A DNA stretch of 64,000 bases from DSVQ01 sp964484765 (GCA_964484765.1 CAZAGI010000028.1:21221-85220), one strand, 5' to 3'; shown: positions 19,711 through 28,763, numbered from the stretch's first letter. Notes: a model not told the origin generated them from the letters alone. A program made the numbers and translations.

Positions 19711-19770
19711 GCGAGCGATGGTGAGTACGTCGAAATCACCCCGGATGCGCCGTCCGTGGTTTCACTTGCG

Positions 19771-20685
19771 TCATTCTTCGCGGCGGTCGGCGGCTTCTTT
19801 TTCGAGCAAATCCAGCACGATCGCCGGGAGCCAGAACGGGACGTAGACGCATCCGTAGTAGAACGCGATCACGAACAGCTTGACGAAAATGTTGTAGTGA
19901 CCGTCGCTGTCCTTCAGCATCAACGTTACAAACGCCATGATCGTCGCCATCGCGAAGCTGGGGAAAAACGCCAGCCGCAAGAGCAGCGATGCCGTCGTCC
20001 GCGGGGCGTACAGCAGGAAGGCCATTCTCCAGAACGGCAGCGACTCACTACCGGCCGCGCGAGCGAGCTTGGCCCGCAGCGGCCGCTTTCGCGGTGCAAT
20101 GACAGCGGCTTTCGCGACGGGTGCCGTTGCCGTCATTGGCGTCTGAGTCGGTTTCGGTGGCGGCTTCGGTTCCGCAACGGGAGCCCGCTTGGCGACCAAC
20201 GTCGGGGGCTTCGGCGACTTGCGGACTTCGGTGACACGGATCGACTGGACCAGCTTGTCGACCTGCGATGAGAAATGCGCCCCGGCCCGAATCTCGGCGG
20301 CATTCCGGAACGCGAGCTCGCGCAAGTCGTCCGGCAGTTGATCGGGCTTGGGGACAGAGTTATCACCGACAAGAATCGGAATCACCGGAATCTGCCGCTG
20401 TAATGCCGTCGCAATTTCAATCCGGACAAAATCCGCTTCGTCGTCGAGTCGCCGTTTCCCTTCACGGTCCTGGGCTTCGAGCCATTCATTGCCCATGATG
20501 GCTAACAGCACGTCGCAATTGCCGACGGCATCCGCGAGGTGCTTGCGAAAATCGACACCGAACGGAATGTTGTCGACGTCGATGAAGACGGATGCTTTGC
20601 CGAACTCGGCCGACAACCGATCATGCAGACGCCCGGCGGCATCGGCACTGTCGTCGCGTCGGTAGGATACAAAAATTTTCGGCAC
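19771..20685 (-). CDS. TIR domain protein with C-terminal membrane helices
   Basis: A protein of 304 aa starting with GTG. Residues 1-150 are a TIR domain: KIFVSYRRDDSADAAGRLHD at the start, SVFIDVDNIPFGVDF, CDVLLAIMGNEWL, and FVRIEIATAL, where E90 sits at the position of the catalytic Glu of NAD-cleaving TIRs. A Pro/Lys/Ala-rich linker (about 155-205) leads to two or three membrane helices at the C-terminus. Such TIR-membrane proteins could act as NADase effectors or as scaffolds; nothing in the sequence decides. It lies beside a nuclease-like and a helicase gene. Confidence 0.85.
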   Translation of the reverse strand: MPKIFVSYRRDDSADAAGRLHDRLSAEFGKASVFIDVDNIPFGVDFRKHLADAVGNCDVLLAIMGNEWLEAQDREGKRRLDDEADFVRIEIATALQRQIPVIPILVGDNSVPKPDQLPDDLRELAFRNAAEIRAGAHFSSQVDKLVQSIRVTEVRKSPKPPTLVAKRAPVAEPKPPPKPTQTPMTATAPVAKAAVIAPRKRPLRAKLARAAGSESLPFWRMAFLLYAPRTTASLLLRLAFFPSFAMATIMAFVTLMLKDSDGHYNIFVKLFVIAFYYGCVYVPFWLPAIVLDLLEKEAADRREE

Positions 20686-20866
20686 GGCGCGGTCTCAAGA
20701 ATCTGGCCAGGACATCGGCCGCCGTTCACGGTGTTCGTACTCAGAATACTCCGTTGTGCTGCGTTGTCAAATTCATCGCCGGCGGTCGGCGGCGACCCAA
20801 GTGGCAGGGTGGTTCGCTCTTCGAGGTCACTCTATCATGGCCATCTCACATCCTGGAGGCTTCGGC

Positions 20867-22354
20867 ATGAGCGAGCAGTGTTTTCTGGCAGTGGATCTCG
20901 GCGCGGAGAGTGGCCGCGTGATGGCGGGGTTGTTTGACGGGCAGAAGGTCCGGCTCGAAGAACTGCACCGTTTCGGTAACGGGCCGGTGTCGGTCGCCGA
21001 TACGCTGCGATGGGACGTGCTGCGGTTGTGGGCCGAGATTCAAACCGGTCTCGGCAAAGCCGTCGAAAAATTCGGCAAGTCGATTGTCTCCGTCGGCGTC
21101 GACACGTGGGGTGTCGATTACGTGCTGCTATCGAAGACCGGCGAGATGCTCGGGCAGCCGTATTGTTATCGCGACCCGCGCACCAAAGGGCACATGGAAG
21201 CCGCCTTCCGGCGGGTTTCTCGCAGCGACATCTTCGCGCAGACCGGACTGCAGTTCATGGAGATCAACAGCCTCTATCAGTTGATTGCGTTCCAGCAGAC
21301 GAACCCGGCACTGATGGCGCAGGCTGATAAATTTCTGATGATGCCCGACGTGCTGCACTGGTTGATGTGCGGCAGCCAGGTGGTCGAATTCACCAATGCC
21401 ACGACCTCGCAGTGCTTCGATGCGGTGAAGAAAACCTGGGCGACGGACATGCTGCGGCGGTTCGATCTGCCGACGGGCATGTTCCCGCAAGTGGTGAATC
21501 CGGGAACAAAACTCGGACGGTTGCGGGAAAGCCTCGCCCAGAGGATGAATCTCCCGCGGCTGGATGTCGTCACCCCCGCCACGCACGACACCGGTGCGGC
21601 CGTCGCCGCGATTCCGACAGAACACACCGGGAAGGCGAACTGGGCGTACATCAGTTCGGGAACGTGGTCGCTGATGGGGCTGGAACTCCCGCATGCGGTG
21701 ACGACACCCCGCGCACTCGAACTCAACGTCACCAACGAAGGCGGCGTCGACGGGACGTATCGCCTGCTGAAGAACATCATGGGCTTGTGGCTCGTACAGG
21801 AATGCCGGCGGTCGTTCGATCGCGCCGGAACCCCGCTCGATTACACTGTGATGACGCAGCAGGCAAACGCTGCGGAGCCGTTCAAATCGTTGATTGATCC
21901 TGACGCGGCTGATTTCCTCGCGCCGCCGGACATGCCCGCCGCAATTCGCAGTTGGTGTCAGCAAGCCGGGCAACCGGTGCCGCAAACCGCGGGGGCGCTG
22001 GTGCGGTGTTGTCTCGAAAGTCTCGCACTCAAATATCGGACGGTGCTCGGCTGGCTCGAAGAATTGTCTGGGACACCGGTCGAAGTGATTCACATTGTCG
22101 GCGGCGGCACGCAGAACGAACTGTTGAATCAGTTCACTGCGGATGCCACGGGCCGCCCGGTCATCACAGGACCGGTGGAAGCCACCGCGCTCGGCAACGT
22201 CTTGCTGCAGGCGCGGACGTCGGGATCAATCAGCACGCTGTCACAAATCCGCGAGGTGGTCCGCGCATCTTCCACCATGAAACGCTATGAACCGCGCGAC
22301 ACCGCCGCGTGGAATGCGGCGTATCAACGATTCGTGGCGCTAAGTACGAAATGA
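20867..22354 (+). CDS. rhaB: rhamnulokinase
   Basis: A FGGY-family kinase of 495 aa (E. coli RhaB is 489). The ATG at 20867 has GGAGG 7 nt upstream, so upstream frame extension is not used. LAVDLGAESGRVMAG is the N-terminal phosphate loop, VGVDTWGVDYVLL is the catalytic Asp region, PATHDTGAAVAAIP and YISSGTWSLMGLE are the ATP-binding segments, and VGGGTQNELLNQFTAD the C-terminal adenosine motif. It phosphorylates L-rhamnulose in the cytoplasm. No rhaA or rhaD gene is adjacent, so the pathway genes are elsewhere; planctomycetes are known to process rhamnose and fucose in microcompartments. Confidence 0.9.
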   Translation: MSEQCFLAVDLGAESGRVMAGLFDGQKVRLEELHRFGNGPVSVADTLRWDVLRLWAEIQTGLGKAVEKFGKSIVSVGVDTWGVDYVLLSKTGEMLGQPYCYRDPRTKGHMEAAFRRVSRSDIFAQTGLQFMEINSLYQLIAFQQTNPALMAQADKFLMMPDVLHWLMCGSQVVEFTNATTSQCFDAVKKTWATDMLRRFDLPTGMFPQVVNPGTKLGRLRESLAQRMNLPRLDVVTPATHDTGAAVAAIPTEHTGKANWAYISSGTWSLMGLELPHAVTTPRALELNVTNEGGVDGTYRLLKNIMGLWLVQECRRSFDRAGTPLDYTVMTQQANAAEPFKSLIDPDAADFLAPPDMPAAIRSWCQQAGQPVPQTAGALVRCCLESLALKYRTVLGWLEELSGTPVEVIHIVGGGTQNELLNQFTADATGRPVITGPVEATALGNVLLQARTSGSISTLSQIREVVRASSTMKRYEPRDTAAWNAAYQRFVALSTK

Positions 22355-22359
22355 AGAGA

Positions 22360-22386
22360 CCCAGGGATTGCGATCCCTGGGCTTTC
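22360..22386 (+). terminator. terminator-like hairpin after rhaB
   Basis: A perfect 9-bp stem (22360-22368 with 22373-22381) with the loop TGCG, followed by CTTTCG. The U tract is short. The core resembles the hairpin at 15001-15026. Confidence 0.6.
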
Positions 22387-22393
22387 GGTGTGA

Positions 22394-23986
22394 TTGTTTT
22401 CCACTGCCTACTGCCCATTGCCCACTCCCCTTGGACATCCCACCATCGACCATCCACCATCTGCCATCGACGAACCCGATCTCGTTCCCGACGAGGTCAT
22501 CCCGCATCAGCATTTGCCGCCGCTGAAATATCGGGATATGCCGGAGCCGATTCCGTGGACGCACATGGTCGGGCCGAGCATCATTCTCGCGGGACTGGCA
22601 CTCGGCTCGGGCGAGTACATTCTCTGGCCACGGATCGCGTACACATCCGGGTTCATCTTCTTCTGGGCGGCGATGCTCGGGATCATCACGCAATACTTCG
22701 TGAATCTCGAAATCGAACGCTGGACACTGGTCACCGGCGAAACGGCCCTCGCCGGTTTCTGTCGGATGAGCTGGCACTGGTCGTGGATTTTTCTGATCCT
22801 CAACATCGTGCCGTGGATGTGGCCGGGCTGGGGAACCGGTGCAGCCCAACTTGGAAGCTGGTTGATCTTCGGTCCCGTCGAAGTCGTGAAGGACGGGGTC
22901 ACGTTGTACGAAGCACGGTTTGTGCAGCCGATTGCCGTCGCACTGCTCGTGATGTGCGGCATCGTGTTGACGGCCGGGCCGGTGGTGTATGACACCGTCG
23001 AGCGCATCCAGACGTTTCTCGTTGCGCTGCTTCTAATCCTCGTGGTGATTGTCGCGCTGGCTGTTGTGCGCATGGATGCCGTTGTCGCCTTGTTCTCCAA
23101 CATCTGGAAAGTGGGCGAGATGCCGGACCCCAGTGTGACGGGTCTGGGCATGATTGATCTGCTCGGAGCGATCGCGTTCGCCGGGGCGGGTGGGTCGCTC
23201 AATCTCGGGCAGAGCAATTACATCATGGACAAGGGCTACGGGATGGGCCAATACATCGGTCGCATCACCAGCCCCCTCACCGGCAAGCCCGAAACGATCT
23301 CCGAAACTGGGTACCACTTCCGTCACACGCCGGAAAACATGGCCCGCTGGCGTGGCTGGTGGCGAGCCGCGAACATCGAGCATTTTTTCAGCTTTCTGGT
23401 GACGTGCATCGTGACGTTGCTGCTATTGTCGCTGATCACGTATTCGCTCCTCTACGATGAAAATGGCGTGGTGCGCGACTCCGCGAAGAATCTCGGCAGC
23501 GGCATGAACTTCGTCTGGAAACAGGCGGAACTGCTCGGCGAGCGACCGTTCGGCTGGTTTCTCAAGCTGTCCTATCTCGTCGCCGGCGTGGCGATCCTGT
23601 TCACCACAGAATTGGGCGTGCTCGACGCCGGGTCGCGCATTTCCGCGGACATCGTGAAAACGAACTTCCTGCGAAATAACGACAAGTGGCCGATCGGACG
23701 GCTGTACTTTGCCTTCCTGTGGGCCGAGATCGCGCTCGGTTCGATCATCACCATCTTCTTCACCAAAGAACCCGTGGAGTTATTACGCATCGCGGCGGCT
23801 ATGAACGGGGCGGTGATGTTCCTGTTCTCATTAACGCTGCTGTACATGAACAACAAAATTCTCTCCCGCCGGTTGTCGATGAGCCCGCTACGGTTCGTGA
23901 TGGTCGTGTGGTCCTGCGGGTTCTACGGGTACTTCACGATCCAGGCCTTGCGCTTGACGGTTGTGCCTCTCATTATGGGAAAATGA
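22394..23986 (+). CDS. Nramp-related membrane transporter
   Basis: An integral membrane protein of up to 530 aa with about 11 helices. The start is uncertain: TTG 22394 has no ribosome site and its first 22 codons look non-coding, while ATG 22538 would cut a plausible segment (DLVPDEVIPHQHLPPLKYRD). The overall helix pattern follows the Nramp family, with ALGSGEYILWPRIAYTSG where Nramp helix 1 has DPGN, and AFAGAGGSLNLGQSNY where helix 6 has MPH. Both metal-binding motifs are therefore absent, so the substrate may not be manganese or iron. Close to rhaB but separated by a hairpin. Confidence 0.75.
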   Translation: MFSTAYCPLPTPLGHPTIDHPPSAIDEPDLVPDEVIPHQHLPPLKYRDMPEPIPWTHMVGPSIILAGLALGSGEYILWPRIAYTSGFIFFWAAMLGIITQYFVNLEIERWTLVTGETALAGFCRMSWHWSWIFLILNIVPWMWPGWGTGAAQLGSWLIFGPVEVVKDGVTLYEARFVQPIAVALLVMCGIVLTAGPVVYDTVERIQTFLVALLLILVVIVALAVVRMDAVVALFSNIWKVGEMPDPSVTGLGMIDLLGAIAFAGAGGSLNLGQSNYIMDKGYGMGQYIGRITSPLTGKPETISETGYHFRHTPENMARWRGWWRAANIEHFFSFLVTCIVTLLLLSLITYSLLYDENGVVRDSAKNLGSGMNFVWKQAELLGERPFGWFLKLSYLVAGVAILFTTELGVLDAGSRISADIVKTNFLRNNDKWPIGRLYFAFLWAEIALGSIITIFFTKEPVELLRIAAAMNGAVMFLFSLTLLYMNNKILSRRLSMSPLRFVMVVWSCGFYGYFTIQALRLTVVPLIMGK

Positions 23987-24019
23987 GAGCGATTGAAGAA
24001 TCGCTGATCGAGTACTGAG

Positions 24020-24349
24020 ATGATCATCTTCGGTTGGACGACTCGATTGAAACGTACCAGAAGACACGGTCAGTTCTGGTGCCCTACTTGTTGCTGCAAT
24101 ACGACCTATGTGGAAATTGATCAGCGAACCTATTTTCATTTATTCTTTATTCCGCTCGTGCCACTTTCCGAGGAGCCGGACGGGATTGAATGCTGTGATT
24201 GTCGCACACCGTTCGGCGATAATGTGCTTTATGCGGCGTCAAAAATCTCGTCGTCTACTTGGGACTGCCCTTCATGCGGACGCAAATGCTCGGAATCAAA
24301 CGTCTGTTGTCCGATCTGCAAAGTCCGACCGGACGGCAGTGACGCGTGA
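24020..24349 (+). CDS. small zinc-ribbon protein
   Basis: A protein of 109 aa beginning MIIFGWTTRLKRT. Two pairs of cysteines form likely zinc sites: CPTCCC with CCDC, and CPSCGRKC with CCPIC. The middle holds FHLFFIPLVPLSEE, which with the IFGW start matches the zinc_ribbon_15-type family of unknown function. The coding sequence is less GC-rich than its neighbours, which may point to transfer. It lies 33 nt after the transporter gene and 40 nt before folD. Confidence 0.7.
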   Translation: MIIFGWTTRLKRTRRHGQFWCPTCCCNTTYVEIDQRTYFHLFFIPLVPLSEEPDGIECCDCRTPFGDNVLYAASKISSSTWDCPSCGRKCSESNVCCPICKVRPDGSDA

Positions 24350-24389
24350 AGAAAGCGTCCGCACAGCGGACCCTACGAAAGAATGAGCG

Positions 24390-25262
24390 ATGGCGGAAGT
24401 GATGGAAGGCAAGCTGATCGCGGAACACCGGCGGGCGTTGCTGGGGGAACAGGCCCAGTCGTTCACACACCAGACGGGCGTTGTGCCGCATCTCGCGGCG
24501 GTCCTCGTGGGCGACGATCCCGCCAGCGCGGTCTATGTGAACAGCAAATCGAAGGCGTGCGAGAAGGCGCACCTCAAAAGCACGGTGCATCAACTTCCGG
24601 CGACCACCACGCAGGCGGAACTCATCGCGCTCGTGCAGCAGCTCAATACCGATGCGACCGTCCACGGCATTCTCGTGCAACTGCCGTTACCCGCGCAGAT
24701 CAACACGCAAGCGGTGCTCGATACCGTCAATCCGCTCAAGGATGTCGATGCGTTTCATCCGGAGAATGTGGGATTGCTCGTGCAGGGACGGCCGCGCTTT
24801 CTGCCGTGCACACCGCATGGTATTCAGGTGCTGTTGCAGGAATACGCCATTCCCACCGCGGGAGCGCATGTCGTCGTCGTGGGCCGCAGTGAGATCGTCG
24901 GCAAACCCATCGGCATGATTCTCGTCCAGAAAGGCGACTCTGCGGACGCGACCGTCACGATCTGTCACAGCCGTACGCGCGAACTGGCAAGCATCACTCG
25001 TCAGGCCGATATTCTCATCGCCGCGATTGGCAAGCCGGAGTTCATCACCGCGGAGATGGTGAAACCCGGCGCGACGGTGATCGATGTCGGGATCAACCGC
25101 GTCAACGGCAAGCTCGTGGGTGATGTCGCTTATGGACCGGTCAGCGCGATTGCCGGACGCATCACGCCGGTGCCGGGAGGAGTCGGGCCAATGACGATCG
25201 CCATGCTGCTGGAGAACACGCTTACGGCGGCGAAGTTGCAAGCGGATCCGGCCAATCGCTGA
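24390..25262 (+). CDS. folD: methylenetetrahydrofolate dehydrogenase / cyclohydrolase
   Basis: A protein of 290 aa, normal for FolD. It interconverts 5,10-methylene- and 10-formyl-tetrahydrofolate with NADP. Key parts are VGDDPASAVYVNSKSKACEK (the catalytic Lys of YxxxK), GILVQLPLP, DVDAFHPENVG, PCTPHGIQVLL, VVVVGRSEIVGKPIGM (cofactor binding), and TPVPGGVGPMTIAMLLENT at the C-terminus. The end of the gene overlaps the end of the convergent lipoprotein gene by 41 nt. Confidence 0.95.
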   Translation: MAEVMEGKLIAEHRRALLGEQAQSFTHQTGVVPHLAAVLVGDDPASAVYVNSKSKACEKAHLKSTVHQLPATTTQAELIALVQQLNTDATVHGILVQLPLPAQINTQAVLDTVNPLKDVDAFHPENVGLLVQGRPRFLPCTPHGIQVLLQEYAIPTAGAHVVVVGRSEIVGKPIGMILVQKGDSADATVTICHSRTRELASITRQADILIAAIGKPEFITAEMVKPGATVIDVGINRVNGKLVGDVAYGPVSAIAGRITPVPGGVGPMTIAMLLENTLTAAKLQADPANR

Positions 25263-26370
25263 GTGTCGCCCGGCCGGACGGGGCATTGGCATCATGCGGC
25301 GGAGCAAACTCCGGCTCTTCCAGCAGCACGCCACTGGGAGCCGGACGATTCATCTGCGGCAATTCGAAGTCTTCGATGTTCGATGCGTCCTCTTCCGAGA
25401 AACCGCCGGCGGGTTGCATGGTCGGCGCGACCTGGTCGGGGGTGACGAGTGCCGTCCGGGAACGAGCCTCGGGTGACTGCGCCGTGATGCTCGGTCGCGG
25501 ACGACGGCCCTTGGGACCGCCGAGATTGACCATCTGCGCCCCGTTGATTTCCGGTTGCCAGACGTCCGCTGAAATCGATGGCGGGTTCACTTCGATCATC
25601 CCGAGGTTCATCTCCATCGACATTTCCTGCTGCGGCCAGTCCAGCTTCACATACCGCGGCAGCAAGGCCCCCGTATTCTTATCGATGCGATGATCGCTCA
25701 TCCGTACGCGGACCAGCGGCCGATGATTCGCATCGTAGGTGCTGTGCTCGGTCACCCGCCCGCGGCAGGCGTCGACCTTTACGACTTTTTTCACGGGTTG
25801 CCCGCTGGGCAGCGTGTGTTCCGACACGAGCGTGATCTCAGCACTGCCCGGGGCCGCGTCCATCCGCACGCCATCGGTGGTCAGCGGCGCGATGCTGAGC
25901 GCTTCCATCAACCACTTCGGTTCGAAAGGAATGGGAAACTGCTGCTGCGCCAGATCGAGATCGTCATGCGAGGCAAAAAACACGGGTGGATTGGGACCGC
26001 TGCCGCGTTTCGACCAGAGCCAGAAAATCTCGTCATTCGACCCGAAATCGACTTCCTTCCCCGCGAGCGAAGTCACTTCCAGCCGCAGACGATGTTCCCG
26101 TTCGACGTAAAGATGCCCGCTGACCGGCATGCTGATGCCGCCGTTGTTGGCCGAGATTTTGACGTTGTCGGCCTTCCAGCTTTGAATCTTGTCCACGTTC
26201 GCATTGACCAAAGCCACCACATCCTCGAGCGTTGGATTCTGCCCGAGCACGCAATTCGTATTGGCGTCGGGATCGCGCCGTAACCCCAGGGCGCGAATGC
26301 CGGAGCAACCCGTGGGCAACGTCAAGATGGCCATGATCAGCAGCGACAGCGCAGTGCGACCTCGGTTCAT
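25222..26370 (-). CDS. LolA-like / outer-membrane lipoprotein-sorting type lipoprotein
   Basis: A protein of 382 aa. The ATG at 26370 gives a lipoprotein signal with the lipobox LPTGC (Cys 22). The central part is beta-rich with VALVNANVDKIQSWKADNVKI, HRLRLEVTS, NDEIFWLWSKRG and VDACRGRVTEHS, a pattern seen in LolA/LolB-like and DUF4292-like lipoproteins. The last 90 residues are acidic, Pro-rich and probably disordered. The start overlaps the stop of the gene before it (ATGA), so the two are translated together. Exact role unknown; probably an envelope lipoprotein. Confidence 0.65.
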   Translation of the reverse strand: MNRGRTALSLLIMAILTLPTGCSGIRALGLRRDPDANTNCVLGQNPTLEDVVALVNANVDKIQSWKADNVKISANNGGISMPVSGHLYVEREHRLRLEVTSLAGKEVDFGSNDEIFWLWSKRGSGPNPPVFFASHDDLDLAQQQFPIPFEPKWLMEALSIAPLTTDGVRMDAAPGSAEITLVSEHTLPSGQPVKKVVKVDACRGRVTEHSTYDANHRPLVRVRMSDHRIDKNTGALLPRYVKLDWPQQEMSMEMNLGMIEVNPPSISADVWQPEINGAQMVNLGGPKGRRPRPSITAQSPEARSRTALVTPDQVAPTMQPAGGFSEEDASNIEDFELPQMNRPAPSGVLLEEPEFAPPHDANAPSGRATLSDWPDPLATSPP

Positions 26371-26858
26371 GCGGCCCACTCCGTTGCCAGAGACGATTTC
26401 AATTGCTGCTGCAAGGCGAGCAGGTCGGTGTCGGGCATTTCGAGGTTGCGAATCTCGAATGGGCCTTCGCCCCGGATGCCATTCAGAATCAGCCATTCGC
26501 CGTCGTCATCGCGGCGGACATCGTCCATTTTGAGCCGCTTCAGTTTCAGCAGCAGTAGCGCCGAAACATACCGGTTCGCTTCCTGACTGGGGCTGGCTTC
26601 TTCGCAGAGTTGTTCGAAGTATTGCAGCAGGGCATCGGGATCGACGCGCTGCGCTCCAGCATTTTTCAGCGGGGGCACTTCGACCACCCAATGGCCGATG
26701 GCGTCCGCGGGGGGACCTTTCCAGCCGGCTTCGGAGTAATCCAACCGGACGAACTGGCCGTTGCGTTCCACGAGGACGGAATGGCAGACGCTGCCGGGCG
26801 ACAACGGTTGCCCGGTCGCCGAACACGTCTTCCCCAGCGGCTTCAGCTGGTAATCCAT
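26367..26858 (-). CDS. conserved hypothetical protein coupled to the lipoprotein gene
   Basis: A protein of 163 aa from the ATG at 26858, where the sequence MDYQLKPLGKTCSATGQPL begins; an upstream frame extension to 26954 looks non-coding. CSATGQPLSPGSVCHSVLVE could form a half zinc site (two Cys spaced by 16). It continues RLDYSEAGWKGPPADAIGHW and later LLLLKLKRLKMDDVRRDD. I do not recognise a named family, but the compact cysteine motif and coupling to a lipoprotein gene suggest a small cytoplasmic partner. Confidence 0.6.
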   Translation of the reverse strand: MDYQLKPLGKTCSATGQPLSPGSVCHSVLVERNGQFVRLDYSEAGWKGPPADAIGHWVVEVPPLKNAGAQRVDPDALLQYFEQLCEEASPSQEANRYVSALLLLKLKRLKMDDVRRDDDGEWLILNGIRGEGPFEIRNLEMPDTDLLALQQQLKSSLATEWAA

Positions 26859-26957
26859 TCCCCCGCCCGTTCGAGACTTCTCCCCACAAACGGCGAGGGT
26901 TGTAGTGTCCGTGAAGATTCCGGACAAGAGGAAATAACGAGTGTGTACGCACATACC

Positions 26958-27050
26958 GTTTAGCCGCGACCCGTCAGGGGAGCGCTGTGTGGAGCATACA
27001 AACCGCGTCGTGTGTTCCGTGCTGCGCTCCCCTGCGGGTCGCGGCTAAAC
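26958..27050. repeat. REPIN-like inverted palindrome pair, family A
   Basis: Two arms of 27-28 nt (26958-26985 and 27024-27050) are reverse complements apart from one inserted base. The core reads TAGCCGCGACCC and GGGGAGCGC. It fills the gap between a hypothetical gene start and the end of the ECF sigma gene. Confidence 0.85.
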
Positions 27051-27150
27051 GTTTCTGAGATTGGGAACAACAGGTCGTCACGTCGACAGCCGTATGGTGT
27101 ACCACCCCTTGCCGTCGGGCTTCAACGGCAGTGCATGCCCAATGGCCAGG

Positions 27151-28662
27151 TCATTTGGGCAACGGCAGGTTCAAACCTTTGATCGCCTTGTCAAAGTCTG
27201 CCTGGTTGGTGAATGTCTGTTCTTTGCCGTTGATGTTCACCGTCCCTTGGAAGCCGTTCGGACCATTGGTCGAGGTGGCTCCGCCGGCACTGCCCCCTGC
27301 CAGACCGCCGCTGTTACCGCCCGCAAATCCTCCGGCAGTGGCACCATTCCCAATCAGGTTGGGGAAACCGTTCTCTAGAGCGGGAAAGCCGGGCAATTTT
27401 GGAAACGCGGCCTGTTGCATCTGGAGCAGACGCTGAAATTCCGCGGGGTTGTTCGTCTTGTACTCTTTGCCGTTGATATTCACCGTTCCGGAAAAGTTGC
27501 CGTTGCTATTGGTCGAAGTGGCCCCGCCCGTCATCCCGCCGGACGAGCCCCCCGCCGACCCACCGGCAATCGCGATCGCGTTTCCGTTCTTCGAGGCCGC
27601 GACCACCGGCGCTGCGGGTTGCACATTCCCGCCACCCGCGTTCGCCTTCCCGGCTTTTCCCGCTTTGCCTTTCGCACCGCCTTCACCCTTCGGCTTCTTG
27701 ACCGACGCCAACGTGGAGGTCGGAGCGGGCACCTCGGCCTCGACTCCTTGTGCAGCACCGCCCGGACTCGGTTGCGATTGAGCCACTGGTTCCGGCTTCG
27801 GTTCTGACGGTTTCGGCTTGTTGACTTTGGCGATCTTTTCCGTCTTTTCCGCGGCGGACGATTGGGCCAACCGGGGCAGTCCGCTCACCCCCAATACAAC
27901 GCAAGCCGACAATCCCAACGCTCCCACCCAGCGCCATGGATTCCATCGTGACATGGCCAACATTCTTCGAGAAAGTGTTTGACTATTGAGGGAAAGCCGC
28001 GGCAGTACTGTTTCCGACCGGTCGACCCACGACAAGGGTTCGCCTTGTCCGGCGATGGCGTGCAGGAGCGGTTCCTCGGGGGCCCTCGTGTCTTGTGACG
28101 CCACGGCCCCCCACAGCACCGCGAACATCGGGACGAGCAATCCCCGGCGACGGAATCGCCCGCGGAGCGTTTCCATTCCACGATCAATCCGCCGTCGTAA
28201 CGTCGATTTCGAAACACCGAGCACGGCTGCGGCTTCGTCTTGGGTCAGGCCTTGCAGGTGACACAGGACAATCGCTTCCCGATCTTCGGCGTTGAGCCGT
28301 TGGAGTTCTTCGTCGAGCATGCCCAACAATTCAGACAGCACGGAGTCTTCCGCCACGGGCCGGGCCTGCTGTTCCCGTCGGGAAGATCGCAAACGAGACC
28401 GTCGCAACTGCAGCGCCGCGTTGCTGGCCACGGTATGCAGCCACGGACCGAGGGCATCGTGCTGATGACACAGCGTTCGCGCCCGCGCCGCCAACACCAG
28501 AAACGTGGCCTGGAACACATCTTCGGCAAGGTGGACATCGCGCAGCACACGATCTCCCGCCGCCCGGACCAGCCGCTCGTACCGCCTCACCAGCGCCACA
28601 AACGCCTGTTCATCCCGCGCGACCGCAAACCGAATCAGCAACTCCCGGTCAGTCGGTTCCAC
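27151..28662 (-). CDS. ECF sigma factor with membrane-anchored C-terminal extension
   Basis: A protein of 503 aa, almost three times a normal ECF factor. Residues 1-185 are sigma-2 (RRYERLVRAAGDRVL, AEDVFQATFLVLA) and sigma-4 (LNAEDREAIVLCHLQGLTQ, AAVLGVSKSTLRRRI). A membrane segment (about 245-268, LGLSACVVLGVSG) follows. The remaining 230 residues are low in complexity: Lys/Pro-rich, then Gly/Ala/Asn-rich, with two copies of a unit containing GTVNINGKE (about 379 and 460). The extension would lie outside the cytoplasm. Planctomycetes are known to carry ECF groups with C-terminal extensions; no separate anti-sigma gene is adjacent. Confidence 0.9.
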   Translation of the reverse strand: MEPTDRELLIRFAVARDEQAFVALVRRYERLVRAAGDRVLRDVHLAEDVFQATFLVLAARARTLCHQHDALGPWLHTVASNAALQLRRSRLRSSRREQQARPVAEDSVLSELLGMLDEELQRLNAEDREAIVLCHLQGLTQDEAAAVLGVSKSTLRRRIDRGMETLRGRFRRRGLLVPMFAVLWGAVASQDTRAPEEPLLHAIAGQGEPLSWVDRSETVLPRLSLNSQTLSRRMLAMSRWNPWRWVGALGLSACVVLGVSGLPRLAQSSAAEKTEKIAKVNKPKPSEPKPEPVAQSQPSPGGAAQGVEAEVPAPTSTLASVKKPKGEGGAKGKAGKAGKANAGGGNVQPAAPVVAASKNGNAIAIAGGSAGGSSGGMTGGATSTNSNGNFSGTVNINGKEYKTNNPAEFQRLLQMQQAAFPKLPGFPALENGFPNLIGNGATAGGFAGGNSGGLAGGSAGGATSTNGPNGFQGTVNINGKEQTFTNQADFDKAIKGLNLPLPK

Positions 28663-28763
28663 GAATCTCGACTCCTCTCACCTGTAATCATGCCGCTGGA
28701 AAGGGAATGTGTTCAAGAAAACGAAAACTGCGCTTCGAAGCTCAACGTCGAAAGTGACTCGGC

